64,000 nucleotides of DNA from Xiphias gladius (taxonomy: Eukaryota; Chordata; Actinopteri; Istiophoriformes; Xiphiidae), in the NCBI RefSeq assembly GCF_016859285.1, contig NC_053409.1:20965976-21029975 (forward strand). The letters run 5' to 3'. The translations under genes and the position numbers were made by a program. Every line of letters starts with the position of its first letter. The stretch's first letter is position 1. The notes beneath the pieces were generated by a model. The model made no database searches. It saw nothing but the letters and a program-made list of their open reading frames with translations, and was not told the DNA's origin. Positions 38,300-48,799 of the stretch are shown here, in pieces.

Positions 38300-38515
38300 A
38301 ATGACTATTTTGAATAATGTTCCTTAGCTGAGATGGCTCACCTTTTTTGAATTCTCAATCACCTCTTCCACGTCCTGACAACAACAAGAGTCAAGGTTAC
38401 CACCTCGTAAGATATTCAGAAGATAAAACATTTACCTGCGTCCTTTCAAAAATGCTCACACCTTGTCAAAATCCCCCGCAGAGACATGACAGTGACAGTC
38501 AACGTAGCCATGCAT
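35341..38515 (-). CDS. tatdn3: TatD-family metal-dependent hydrolase (TATDN3)
   Basis: This is a TatD-type TIM-barrel hydrolase, a family of metal-dependent deoxyribonucleases and related phosphoesterases. Ten coding exons in transcript order: 38462-38515, 38342-38374, 38166-38239, 38007-38091, 37065-37127, 36844-36953, 36414-36469, 36205-36317, 35789-35869, 35341-35484. They sum to 813 bases, 270 residues, against 274 in human. The expected metal ligands are all present: DCHCH (His8, His10), VGEVG (Glu103), [10 protein letters not shown] (His143), LLHAFDG (His166) and LETDSPAL (Asp214). CLGVHPVQ and SIPPSIIRS are also family hallmarks. The start [10 protein letters not shown] is slightly shorter than the human N-terminus. 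It diverges from fuca2 across a 395-bp shared promoter. Introns carry several CA/GT microsatellites. Confidence 0.94.
36485..36535. repeat. (CA)n microsatellite
   Basis: A nearly pure CA tract of about 25 units lies in a tatdn3 intron, 15 bases upstream (in transcript sense) of an exon. Confidence 0.95.
37400..37500. repeat. fragment of TTAATCGATTAAT-type repeat
   Basis: GATTAAACAATCCCGTCG, then GATAATCAATGAAAAATAAA and ATCGTTGGAACTAC are diverged remnants of the family in a tatdn3 intron. Confidence 0.4.
37911..37959. repeat. (GT)n microsatellite
   Basis: About 24 perfect GT units followed by a G-run, in a tatdn3 intron. On the minus strand the same tract reads as (CA)n and creates a spurious His/Thr reading frame. 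Confidence 0.97.
38269..38297. repeat. (AC)n microsatellite
   Basis: About 14 AC units in the short intron between tatdn3 exons 2 and 3. Confidence 0.95.
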
Positions 38516-38910
38516 GTGGACAGCGTAGCGTTCAAAACCAAAACATTGCCCTTTCTTCCGGAAAGAAAAACGGAATGCGCATGCGTGAGTTCGTCGGCGC
38601 GCGAGATCCAAGAGCGCAGTGTTGCCCGGCAGGGCGGCGTTCGCTTGAATCTGATTGGTCGGAACGCGACGGCGACTCAACGAACAACGGATCGAACGTC
38701 TCCAGCGGCGCAAAACCGAAACGGTCTCCCGCTAAAACGTATTCCTAACACTGCCTTCGGTGGAGTAGTCCCGTTCGTACTGGCTTATGTTGACATTTTG
38801 GCTCTTTCACGTGATTTCTTTTTCCTTTTTTTTTTTTCCGTCAGCTGTGTGGTTTATCACGTGACAGCCAAGCCCGGGTCACCTGATCACGCCCGGTGAT
38901 TCGACCCGAG
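38516..38910. promoter_or_regulatory. tatdn3-fuca2 bidirectional promoter
   Basis: The 395 bases between the two divergent start codons are CpG-rich at the tatdn3 side and TATA-less. Visible sites are an ETS/GABP palindrome TTCCGGAA at 38556-38563, an NRF1-like TGCGCATGCGT at about 38576-38586, and an inverted CCAAT box (ATTGG) at 38653. Two CACGTG E-boxes follow, at 38808-38813 (TCACGTGA) and 38858-38863 (TCACGTGAC). The second fits the CLEAR element GTCACGTGAC at nine of ten positions. Binding is inferred from motif match only. Confidence 0.7.
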
Positions 38911-41900
38911 ATGGGAAGTTTAGCAGTCGTTCCTCTGCTCTTGTCGATGCCGCTGATCCGCACCAGCGGAGTCAAATACGAACCGAACTGGAAATCCATC
39001 GACTCCAGGCCGTTACCAGAGTGGTACGATCAGGCTAAATTTGGGATCTTCCTACACTGGGGGGTCTTCTCTGTCCCGAGCTTCGGCAGCGAGTGGTTCT
39101 GGTGAGTTTCGTTCCCCCGTTTCCAGCAGTTACTTCCACATATTACGACATGACAACTGGGGTTGTCTGTAAAGTTTACAGGCAACTACGATCATAAACA
39201 AAATTGATCAGGTGATTACGTTTTTTGTAAAAGTTATTAATTTATCTCCTTAAATGTGATTAAGAAACAGTCTGTCAGATTTGATTTGTTTAAACCAGCA
39301 CTTAAAAAAAAAGAAACGGGCTGAGAAAACAATCTAACATTTAGTTGCCGTTCTGGAGCTTTCAGTCATGATCTTCATCAGCAGATAGTTTTACGGTTGT
39401 CATGGATTTTTAGATGTTCAGTTTTCCATTTTTTTTTTCTGGGCACTTTTAGGACGCCCTTGTTTCTAAAGTCTTAGGTTCAAATCTGATCATCTGCTGA
39501 TGATGAAGGTCATGTGGTATGATCAACAGCTCCAGAACAGCTACTAAATGGTCCTGGTGATTTTGAGATTGTTTTCTCAGTTGCTGTTTCGAGATCAAGA
39601 TGTGCTTAAAGCACGTGGAAGTAGACAATACAATAGAAACAGAAATCTACAAATGCAAATGAGTCAACTGGGTAAACGCCATCTGCCAATGAAGATCAGG
39701 TGATATGACTGAAAGCTCCAGAAGTAAATTAATTACATTTTATTTTTTAAAACCTAAAAAATTGGGGTTATCATAACATCTCGATGTTCAGTTTATTCAT
39801 CCATAAAAACTATAGACTAATAATCAACTCAAATGGTCGACCACGTCTGATTACAGGGTTGTTATAACATGATATTTAGGGTTTTATATATGGTATCATA
39901 ACGTGTTATTAACATGTCTCTATTTAATACACAGCATTTCCTTGTACCATGTACGACAAAAGGTCAAAACTTTTGTACATAAGGCCCAGCGGGGGGTGAT
40001 TTTGTATTTTTTCCTCACCTTGCTTCATCCTTTTTTGTCACAAATGTTGTATTTGTAACCCAAGAAAACCCCTTCGCTTTCCACCAGTGACCTGTTGTTA
40101 TTTGACATACAGGAAATATACATGCATGAGTGAAATCCCAGAACGAAATTGCTCACCTCCATTGAGAGGCTCGTCTTCCTGTAGCCTGTTTCGCATTCAT
40201 TTACTGTTCCAGGTGGTACTGGCAGAAGCAGAAACTAAAGCCGTATGTTGACTTCATGCGGAGGAATTATCCTCCAGACTTCAAGTACCAAGACTTTGCA
40301 TCACAGTTCACTGCCGAGTTCTTTGATGCCAAAGAATGGACAGACATCTTTGCGTCATCTGGAGCAAAGTACATCGTCCTGACTACAAAACACCATGAAG
40401 GTGCAGTACGTGACCGACATCCTGTCACTCAGGATATTTTGCTTGAGGACAGGTTACTTTACTGTCACAAAAGATAATTTGTTGTAAGTTCAATAGTTTT
40501 TCAAAGGACTAAAACAAGGACATGTTTCCACATACTTGGAGTATTAGTGCCATCCTTTCAGCCACGTAGAGGATGAACTGTTCTATTTTCATGTTTTTTA
40601 GGTTTCACGCTATGGGGCTCAAAAAATTCCTGGAACTGGAACGCAGTGGACGTTGGACCCAAAAGAGACCTGGTGGAGGAAGTGGCGAGTGCCCTCCGTG
40701 CTAACAGTGACCTACGTTTGGGGCTGTACCATTCCCTCTTTGAGTGGTTCAATCCGCTCTTTGAACAGGACGCTGCCAATGTTTTCACCACAAACTATTT
40801 TCCTGCCAGCAAAACACTGCCCGAGCTTCATGAGCTCATCGTCAAGTACAAACCAGAGGTGCTGTGGTCTGATGGGGATGGAGATGCACCTGACAAATAC
40901 TGGAACAGCACAGGTTTCCTAGCCTGGCTCTATAATGACAGGTAATGGAAATAATAATCGCAAATGAATCAGCATGTTATTGACCCCCCGCCCCCCAAAA
41001 AAGACAAAAACTAAACTCAGCTCAATGTGTTTTGTCTTTCACAGTCCAGTGCGAGACACAGTGGTGACAAATGATCGCTGGGGCTCTGGCTCCATCTGCA
41101 CCCACGGTGGATATTACACCTGTTCCGACCGCTACCAGCCAGGACACCTGCTCAAACACAAATGGGAAAACTGCATGACCGTTGACACAAAGTCCTGGGG
41201 ATACAGGCGCAATGCTCCGCTCAGTGACTACCTCACCACAGAGCAGCTTGTGGCGGTGAGAGTTGAAAATCTCATTAACCTTTTACAGCGTTTTTTTATC
41301 ACGTACCCGAACTGTTGAACTAAAACAGAAGCACTGGGTATGATTAAATGCCTTACTGGAAGCAACATGCTGTTTTTTTTTTGTTTTTTTTTTTGTTTTT
41401 TTTAAAGAACATGATTTTTTTCAAATTAGTAGTAATAACCTTAACATACCGTAATTAATGGAAATAATTGAGACAGCCGTTGGTTGAAAAGGTCAATTAA
41501 CTCACTTGTTCTGGGGCTTCAATCCATCATATGGTCAGATGGACTTTCCATTATTCTGAGCACCTCATGGACTTCTCGCCCATGGCGGCTGAAAAGTTGA
41601 GCTGCGCGCTTCACTCTTGACTCTGGAAACAGGCAGAAGTCTGCTGAAAGCTCCGGAACGAGCGAGAAAGAGGACCTTGAGTTGGGATTGTTTTGTTAAC
41701 TGCGGCTTCCAGGATCAAAAATGAACAGCCAGAGGCAGACGCTGGTTGAGGTGACCAAAGTTACACAAGTGGTTCTTGGTTTTCTTTAAAGTAAGGACCA
41801 CGTTTCCGCCACGTTTACCCCTGTTACCGTTTATTTCTATTTCAACTTTGAGAACATAAACAAGTATTATTTCTTCTTCCATCTGCATTTTATTTTCTCA

Positions 41901-44197
41901 ATTAAGCGACCGGGTCAATGAAATGTCAGAAAATAGTGAAAAATGCCCAGAGCCAAGTTAGCATATTTAAATTTTTTGTTTTGTATGAACAACAATCCAA
42001 AGCCCAAAGATATTCAGTTTACTATTATAGAAGACTAAGAAAAACCAGCAAATATTCACATTTGAGAAGCAGGTAATGGTACATTTTTGGCATTTTGGGT
42101 CATAAATTACTTAAATGATTAACTGACTGAGAACATTGTGGCCCGTTAGTTTTCTGTCAATGGAAGAATTCCTTGATCAACTAATAGTTTCAGCTCTACT
42201 CCGAAAGCTTTTCGTCCTATTTGAAAGAACAGCGCCCTCCAGCTGTAAAGAAATCTCTGTGCAGTAAAGCCATAAAGTCTTGTCTCTAAAATCCAACCTG
42301 GTGTCACTTAACACACAGCGAAGTCAGCGAAGACTAGAGGCTGGTAGATGTTCACAGTCTCTGCTGTGACGGTTTTGTGTGCTCTTAACTTACCTTTAAT
42401 TCTGATGTGTGTGTGTGTGTGATTCAGACATTAGTGGAGACTGTGTCCTGTGGGGGAAACCTGCTGATGAACGTTGGTCCGACACACGACGGACGAATCG
42501 CTCCGATCTTTGAGGAGCGTCTGAGGCAGATGGGTCAGTGGCTGGGGGTGAACGGGGCCGCCATCTACAACACGACAGCGTGGCGGGCTCAGAACGACAG
42601 CGTCACGCCAAATGTCTGGTGGGTTCTTGTTTGTGTTTAGTACGTTCTGTTTGTTTTGCGGTGACCAATGTAACAAGCCGACACCGGATGCATGTATCAA
42701 AATAAGTGCAACGTTTCCGTCACCAAGTAGAGTCTTTCTGTGAGAAAATCTAAAGGCTGCATCACAAAATATTTATACACACTTAGTGTAGACAATTTAT
42801 TCCTCCAGAAGCTGCGGAGTTACTCAGATAAATTCATGCATTATCAAACACATATTTTGTGAATGAGTGAGTACTAAGCGATTGTACTGATGATGATGAT
42901 ACAGGAATTTGTTGTGTTTGTTTAACTAACACATTACGAACCACAACAGAAATAGGTCTGAGACCTACTGTGTCATCTTTTCAGATCAGTTTTTTTTATA
43001 GCTGCGTGTGATTTAATGTCCTCCTTCTCATAACAGAGTCGTACCATCGGATATTGTTAATCCTGTTTTTTAAGCTCCTACAGAAAGCTATATATTGATG
43101 TGTAATTTTCACGTATTTTATTTTCTGAAAGTTCATTACTGGGCCTTATCTTCAACAGGTACACTTCCAGACCACAGGAAAAGGCCATCTTTGCCATTTT
43201 ACTGGAGTGGCCCCATAATGGATCTGTGATTCTACGTGAACCTGCGGTTACACGAGGACAGACTCAGGTAAGACTAACGCGGGACCGGGAGTCTATTAGC
43301 TATTAGCATATTGCGGATACATCGGCATTGGTGTAAATGGCAATTGATCAGTACCAAGACACTCAGGCATAGAAGTGCCAAAGATACCGTGAGTTTGAGG
43401 TCATTTCGAAATAAGGTCTCCATGAGATGGTTTTTCCGCCAGAGAGCACAGACAAGTTCTCACCTGCAAACCGTCGTATCCTGATCGCTGTTGTTTAAAA
43501 CAACAGATTTAAGGGATCCTTATCAAAAAAAGTTTATGACTCTGGGTATGCGAGGCACCTTCGTAATGAATAATTACATTATGACATCGTACAATAGGAT
43601 TTCAACTAACAATTGTTTTCATCATGGACTGATTACACTCAGATTGGAGAAGCTGAAAAAATAATAGCTTAAAAGATGATTTAATGATCTTGTACATTTT
43701 GAAATTGTTGCGAATTAATGTTCTGACAATTGACTGATAATATCATTTACAAATTGATTCATATGTGATAAACTGATTAAATGCAAAAACAAAATCCGTT
43801 TAGTTTTGGGTTTAACAGACTGTTATTTTGTAGCTGCTGTCAGGGAGGAACCTCCATCATATTAGTGGTGAAAGAAATGGCTGGTCGGTATTTAATTAAA
43901 GGCTCAATACATCGGCAAATTGGTTTAAACCCTGCTCCAACGTCCGATAACCGCACTGCATCTTGGGAAATGAGGTTGATTGGTTCCTCATAGAGACGTG
44001 CCCCCTTTCTGTCAACCTGTCAGCCCTGTTCATGTGTTGCCTTTTGTCCTAAAAAAAAGGTGGTGCTTCTCGGTCACGGGCCTCTGCAGTGGGAGCCTGT
44101 GGAGCCCGGCGGGCTGCAGGTTCTCCTGCCCCAGCTGTCCCTCAGCCAGATGCCATGCCAGTGGGCCTGGACCCTGAGGCTGACAGGTGCCACTTAA
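38911..44197 (+). CDS. fuca2: alpha-L-fucosidase 2 (GH29)
   Basis: This is a secreted or lysosomal glycoside hydrolase of family GH29 that removes alpha-L-fucose from glycans. Seven exons: 38911-39101, 40213-40400, 40602-40941, 41045-41255, 42428-42618, 43159-43267, 44060-44197. They give 455 residues, against 467 in human. A hydrophobic signal peptide ([11 protein letters not shown]) precedes YEPNWKSID. Core motifs are [35 protein letters not shown], and [11 protein letters not shown] with the likely nucleophile Asp at about 217. [25 protein letters not shown] and FEERLRQMG follow. Sequons include NST, NTT, NDS and NGS. The WSDGDG.AP and [11 protein letters not shown] details match FUCA2 better than FUCA1. 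Candidate polyadenylation signals are AATAAA at 44420 and ATTAAA at 44708. The last acceptor (CTAAAAAAAAG) is A-rich but keeps the frame. Confidence 0.95.
39318..39590. repeat. inverted-arm repeat in fuca2 intron 1
   Basis: The left arm (about 39318-39400) is the reverse complement of the right arm (about 39495-39590). Both contain CTGCTGATGA.GA/GGTCATG, GCTCCAGAAC, ACTAAATG and GATTGTTTTCTCAG when read in the same sense. A further partial copy (GAAGATCAGGTGATATGACT, then GAAAGCTCCAG) lies at 39690-39725. Confidence 0.7.
41850..42205 (+). repeat. near-complete TTAATCGATTAAT-type dispersed repeat
   Basis: In fuca2 intron 4. Ordered blocks are AATGTCAGAAAATAGTGAAA, CCAAAGCCCAAAGATATTCA, GTTTACTATTATAGAAGACTA, CACATTTGAGAAGCAGG, TTTTTGGCATTTTGGGTCAT, GTTAGTTTTCTGTCAATGG, GATCAACTAATAGTTTCAGC. 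This is a standard fish dispersed repeat. It is not a coding exon. Confidence 0.75.
43590..43780. repeat. fragment of TTAATCGATTAAT-type repeat
   Basis: TTTCAACTAACAATTGTTTTC and ATCATGGACTGATTACAC, then TTGCGAATTAATGTTCTGAC and ATTGACTGATAATATC represent the start and end of the family with the middle missing. Confidence 0.5.
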
Positions 44198-44759
44198 AGG
44201 GAAACCAGATCACCTGAAGAGGAACAGACAGAGCTGGACGGCGGAGAGGAGGACCCGCCGTCTTGCGTTTAAATCACTGAGAACAACCTGTGACACGAAT
44301 CAAGCGTATCTGCCCTGAATTGGGTGAAGGTCTGCGGGTAAGGGAAGAAAACACGAGCACGGTCAGATGTAGTTTGGTTTTAAAAAGGGTTTATAAAGTG
44401 CTCATGCAGGGAAATCAAGAATAAACACAATCAAGGTTTTATGTTCTAGCTCATAGTTTGTTGGGGTTTTTTTTTGCATTGGGACCTAAAAGTCAACTTC
44501 AGGTGCAGAAAAAGTTGATCGAGCCTGATAAGTATGAAATTACAGGGTGTGTGTGAGAAAGGTGACCCTTATCCATTATGAAATATGACAACATGATTTG
44601 AGGTATGATTTTTGTCAGTTTTTCTGCACTTTTTTTTTTTTTTTTTTACATGTTTTGTGTGATTTTTATGATGAACGTGATGGTGTTTGTTTGTTTTTTT
44701 TGTTTATATTAAAGAATGTTCAAATCAAATGAATGAAGCTTTTTTTTAATGATCTGATA

Positions 44760-45200
44760 CGTCCGCCGGGCTCGTGTGTAACCTCAGGAGAGGTCACGTT
44801 TTCTTGTCGCTTCCGATTGGATCGGGTCACCTCTTGCGCCCCCGAGGCATCATCTCAGGTAACGCGTCCCTCCAGCGCCCCCTTGCCGCTCGCACCCCCC
44901 GCAGCACCACGGCCGCGCGGCTCATCTCGAAAGGGCGGGCTGAATGGCGGAGAACTGCGCCCCGGCTGTGCACGGACGATCCAGGGAAAGCGTCTAAAAC
45001 CCCCGTCGGAGCTCCGAAGCCGTCCGCGCGTTTGCACAGGGCCCGGTAAGCCTCTTTCCCCCGCTGCTTCACAAAGCGGTCTTACCGGGGCTTTCACGCC
45101 GGGACCGTCTGCCTTCGCCTCCGTCGGTCCGCTACAGCCGTAGGTGTGCTCGTCACCTGAGCTGCTGAGTTCAGTGCAGGGCAGATCTCGCTGTTGTGTC
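44760..45200 (+). promoter_or_regulatory. CpG island with candidate hivep2 first exon
   Basis: GC- and CpG-rich DNA starts about 50 bases after the last fuca2 polyadenylation signal. A strong donor (GGCCCG followed by GTAAGC) lies at 45045/45046 on the plus strand. This suggests a non-coding first exon of about 44800-45045 for hivep2, whose coding start is 8 kb downstream on the same strand. Overlapping long frames on both strands here have GC-rich, low-complexity translations and match no family. Confidence 0.5.
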
Positions 45201-45301
45201 TGCTCTCTCCGTTGCACGCCTTTAAGGTGGGAGGTCCCTGTTCCGCAAATGTTCCATGACGTGCAAATGGGGGGTTTGCAAGGGGTTCTCACGTCCGTGC
45301 A

Positions 45302-45321
45302 CCCCCCCCCCCCCCCCCCCC
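45302..45321. repeat. poly-C tract
   Basis: A run of about 20 cytosines is followed by CTGCAGCAG. Its length is likely to vary and to be error-prone in sequencing. Confidence 0.9.
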
Positions 45322-45709
45322 TGCAGCAGGCTATCCCCAGCGCATGGCAGCTGATCCCCCAAACGACAACAAAAACAACAGAGAGATGGCAGGATGCAGA
45401 TCATGTGTGGATAAATGCACAGTGGAGGATCGGACATGTAGCACAGCTGCCAGTTTTCAGTGACAGCAGGCGATTTTGGCACATTTTTTAACGCATTCAT
45501 TCCATTTTCAACCAGTGTTTGCTCAACAGCATTTTACAAACAACTCAATCTTAAAGCCTGTTCACATGTTAAAACTTGGTGATGGAAGGGCTGGCTGCAA
45601 CGGGATATACTGACTTTGAAGTGTTGTATCATGAGGATTTTATCATATCAAGACACAATTAAAATTTTAATTAAAAGCAAACAAAAAAGATAAGTGAAGA
45701 CTTTTATCT

Positions 45710-46250
45710 AATGCAGGGCTGCGATGACAGTTTGTTTTCAGTACAGATTAATTGCACTTGTTTTTCTCTCCATGAATCATCCATAAAATATCAGAAAATA
45801 GTATAAAATGTGATCTTCCAAATTTCCCAGCTATCCGAAGATGACGTGTTCAAAAAGCTTATTTTAGTCCAACCCGAAAATATGTGGTTTGATACCAAAG
45901 AAGACTTATCAGCTAATCTGCGTTTTATTTTCCTGATGAACCGTTTGGCTGAAAATGTCAGAGAAATAGTGGAATGTGCTCCTCAAAGTTTCCCAGAGGA
46001 GGAGTTTTGTTTTGAAAAAAAACCCCCACCAAAATATTGAGTTTACTACAACAGAAGATGAAGAAAAACAGTTCATCTTAACTGGAACTGGAGGAGCTGG
46101 ATTGAGTGAATGTATTTATTTATTTATTTTGGCATTTTTGCTTAAAAAGTGACCTAAATAATTGATTATCAAAACAGTTGCCGATTAATTTTCTGTTGGT
46201 CGACCTATCATCCAATCAACTAATTGTCTCAGCTGCAGTCTAATGTCATA
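45710..46250 (+). repeat. TTAATCGATTAAT-type dispersed repeat, second long copy
   Basis: Ordered blocks include CAGTACAGATTAATTGCAC, AATATCAGAAAATAGTATAA, TTTAGTCCAACCCGAAAATA, GAGTTTACTACAACAGAAGA, GTTGCCGATTAATTTTCTG, CCAATCAACTAATTGTCTC. A 76-residue frame at 45810-46040 is created by the repeat and is not a gene. Confidence 0.75.
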
Positions 46251-48050
46251 CATGTTGTGGGAGTAGCGTTGGGGGAGAGCACATTGCATTTGAGTTTGCA
46301 TTAGAAAATGTCATATTGTGATTAATGTGCACGTATGGGGAAGAACATGGCCAAACTGTTTAAACCTAAATGAAGGAAGCATTTTACGTCACAGACCCTG
46401 AGGAGACTCACCTTTTCTTAATGTACAGTTTCATGCCAACGCACACTGTGAGCGGCTCTATTCGAATGTGTATTAGTTGGAGAAGTGAAACCCGTAACAC
46501 TGCGTGGTCAACGAGGATGGGGCCCATTTTCGCCGCTCGTTTCTGCAGCCTGGGTGCTGCTGTCAGTGGTAGTAATTATATATGTAGACAGGGACCGGGA
46601 GACTGTAACGGACGTCGGCACGGTCGCCATGGAAACACACAATCATGTCAGATTATTTTCAGGTGCTGCTGTGATAATGGCAAGAGTGCGCCTGGCTTGA
46701 GAGGCTGACTTAAAAGAGACGGATAAATGAAACGAGGGTTAATTGATGGAAGAAGTGAATCAGGGGAAGTTTCTTTCATTTTTTTTTTTTTTTTCCAGAT
46801 TAATTAATGATGCGTCGAGTGAGGTGAAGTGAGGGTTGGCAGGGAGATGCAAGGTTTACTGGGGTTCGCATCAGCCGTTTGTTCAGAGCGCAGTGCTCAG
46901 TGTCCACTGTGAGCGATATATCTCTGTCAGCCATATGACAGCCACTACAGCCAGCAGAGAGGAAAACCTCATTCCTTCCATTCATAAACACCCCCCACCA
47001 CCACCACCGCCAACACCACCCCACCCCCCACCCCACCCCTGTTGTCCCCTCTGTCTTTCCCCCCTCCCATCTCTCTCACCACTAATAATATCATTAGAGG
47101 CCTGCTAGTAGTTTGGTGCATGTGCGGCATTCAATCACATGCAAATTCGTGGCAGATTTGAGCCGGTCAGCAGAGCCGCGGTGTAGCTTTAGATAGTGGA
47201 AATGCCAAGCAGTGTGGAACATCCCGGGGGACAGACCATTATATTTATAGAGACAAGCGACTTGACCTTCACTGCACATTGAGTATCAGCCATTTTAGTG
47301 CTGCTCCTCTAGATACTGAATCCAGCATAATGGATCTCAGCTGCAGTGCAGTTAGTTAGCTTCAACTTCGTCTTCGGTTTGTTAGACGCTTTATCTAATA
47401 ATAGCTCTCTGCAATTCCATACCGTGGAGGGACTCCACAGTATTCGGTGCTTTTTAGGCACACAGCAAGTTGCAGTTTTCTAAAAGGAAATGCGCCGTCA
47501 AAGCTTGTCATTTTGGTGAGGTGAGGTTCAACTAGTAGTCCTTACGTAGGCTTAAAGCCTTTGTTCTGCTGTGTAGGCATTAGATTAAGAGTAAGACCTC
47601 TGTTAAATTTGCCTTAGGCATAGTACGCACACAGCTGGTGCAAGCCCAAAGCCAAGGACTCCTATTCATAGAGGCAGCCAGTTGTTCTCACCCAATGGCA
47701 CAGAATGAAACTGAGGAGGATGGTCAAAGCAGGTGAAGTATTTATAGTCGGGTAAACTATATTGTGTTGAAAGGCCAAAGTTTCACAGAAATGACACTGA
47801 GTGGTCATAAATCACATTTGAAATCAGGGGGAAAGACCTTGTTTGCTGTGTCGAGGGGCGCAAATTAAGACTAGAGAAATGGATTTTGGCGAAACGGTTT
47901 ATCAGCTTCTTTAGCAGGTATCCAGCCATCACTTATAACCAAAATTCAAGTGAAATTCAGTGGTCCGTCATGTGTTCTACCGGTAGCTAGTCCGGCTGGT
48001 GCTAAGGCAGACTGTTGAGCAAATCTAAGATCCAGATGTTTGGCGTGCAA
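46250..48050. other. hivep2 upstream or intron 1, mostly unique non-coding
   Basis: No exon was seen. A C/A-rich tract (CCACC repeats) lies at 46990-47060. The 47090-47290 part looks unique and has an octamer ATGCAAAT at 47139-47146 and a TAATAATATCATTA palindrome just before it. It could be a conserved regulatory element, but I cannot test conservation. Confidence 0.35.
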
Positions 48051-48079
48051 AATCTGTATGTGTCTGCAAAGGAACCGCA

Positions 48080-48790
48080 CCAATCCGATACATGTAGTAG
48101 AGTAGTACAAGGTAATTCAAGGTGCAAGTGGAAATAGTCAAGAAAAGTACCTCAAAATTGTACCCAAAGACACTGTTTGAGTAAATGTACTCACAGTAGC
48201 AGTAGCATTGGATTATCATTACTGGTGTTTTAAAGTTCAATTATGTCACATGAAAGAAGAAATAACAAACTCTTACTCTCACAAATGGAATCTTGATTTC
48301 ATCAGGAACAAAACACATCTAAGCACTCAGGGATGGTACCACAGGTTTCACAACCTTGCTATGATCACGGCGGCCAATGGCGGCAAATATGTAAACATTA
48401 TTGTGTAACTGCATTACTGAGTCAGTTTGCCGACTTTCATGACTCTTCTCTACTTGTACAACTGTTGTACTACACTTCAGCATTTACCCTTTTCCTGTAT
48501 TTGCAACTTGTGGCCACGGAGACTGGTGGTCGGCTGCGGGAACGCAGTCTCGCTTTAATACGTAAGCAGCAATTTGACGCAATAGAGGGTCCAAGCCTGT
48601 TTTAACAACTTTATACAATTTACTGTTGAGTAGTGGCAGCTGGTCGAATAAATGAAATAAATGAATGAAATAATAATATAATATTTCTCTCTGAAGTGTA
48701 CCGGAGTACAAGTTTCAAAGCAGCACAATGTACCAATACTCAAGCAAAGTAAAAGTAAATCAGTACTATTTTTAAGCACAGAATTTGAGT
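48080..48790. repeat. AGTACTTGAGTA-type dispersed repeat, two portions
   Basis: The left part (48080-48210) has AGTAGTACAAGGTAATTC, AAAGTACCTCAAAATTGTAC and TTTGAGTAAATGTACTCA. The right part (48690-48790) has GTACCGGAGTACAAG, TACTCAAGCAAAGTAAAAG and ATTTGAGTAGATGTA. These match a common fish repeat and flank about 480 bases of other sequence. Confidence 0.6.
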
Positions 48791-48799
48791 AGATGTATT

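Noticed and set aside
44733..45143. 136-residue plus-strand frame and overlapping 145-residue minus-strand frame in the CpG island
   Set aside because: GC-rich DNA lacks stops by chance. The translations are low-complexity and match no family, and the region is better read as promoter plus untranslated exon.
45810..46040. 76-residue plus-strand frame
   Set aside because: It lies wholly inside a dispersed repeat whose other copies have stops in this frame.
46836..47108. 90-residue frame rich in His and Pro
   Set aside because: The composition comes from a CCACC-rich low-complexity tract at 46.99-47.06 kb.
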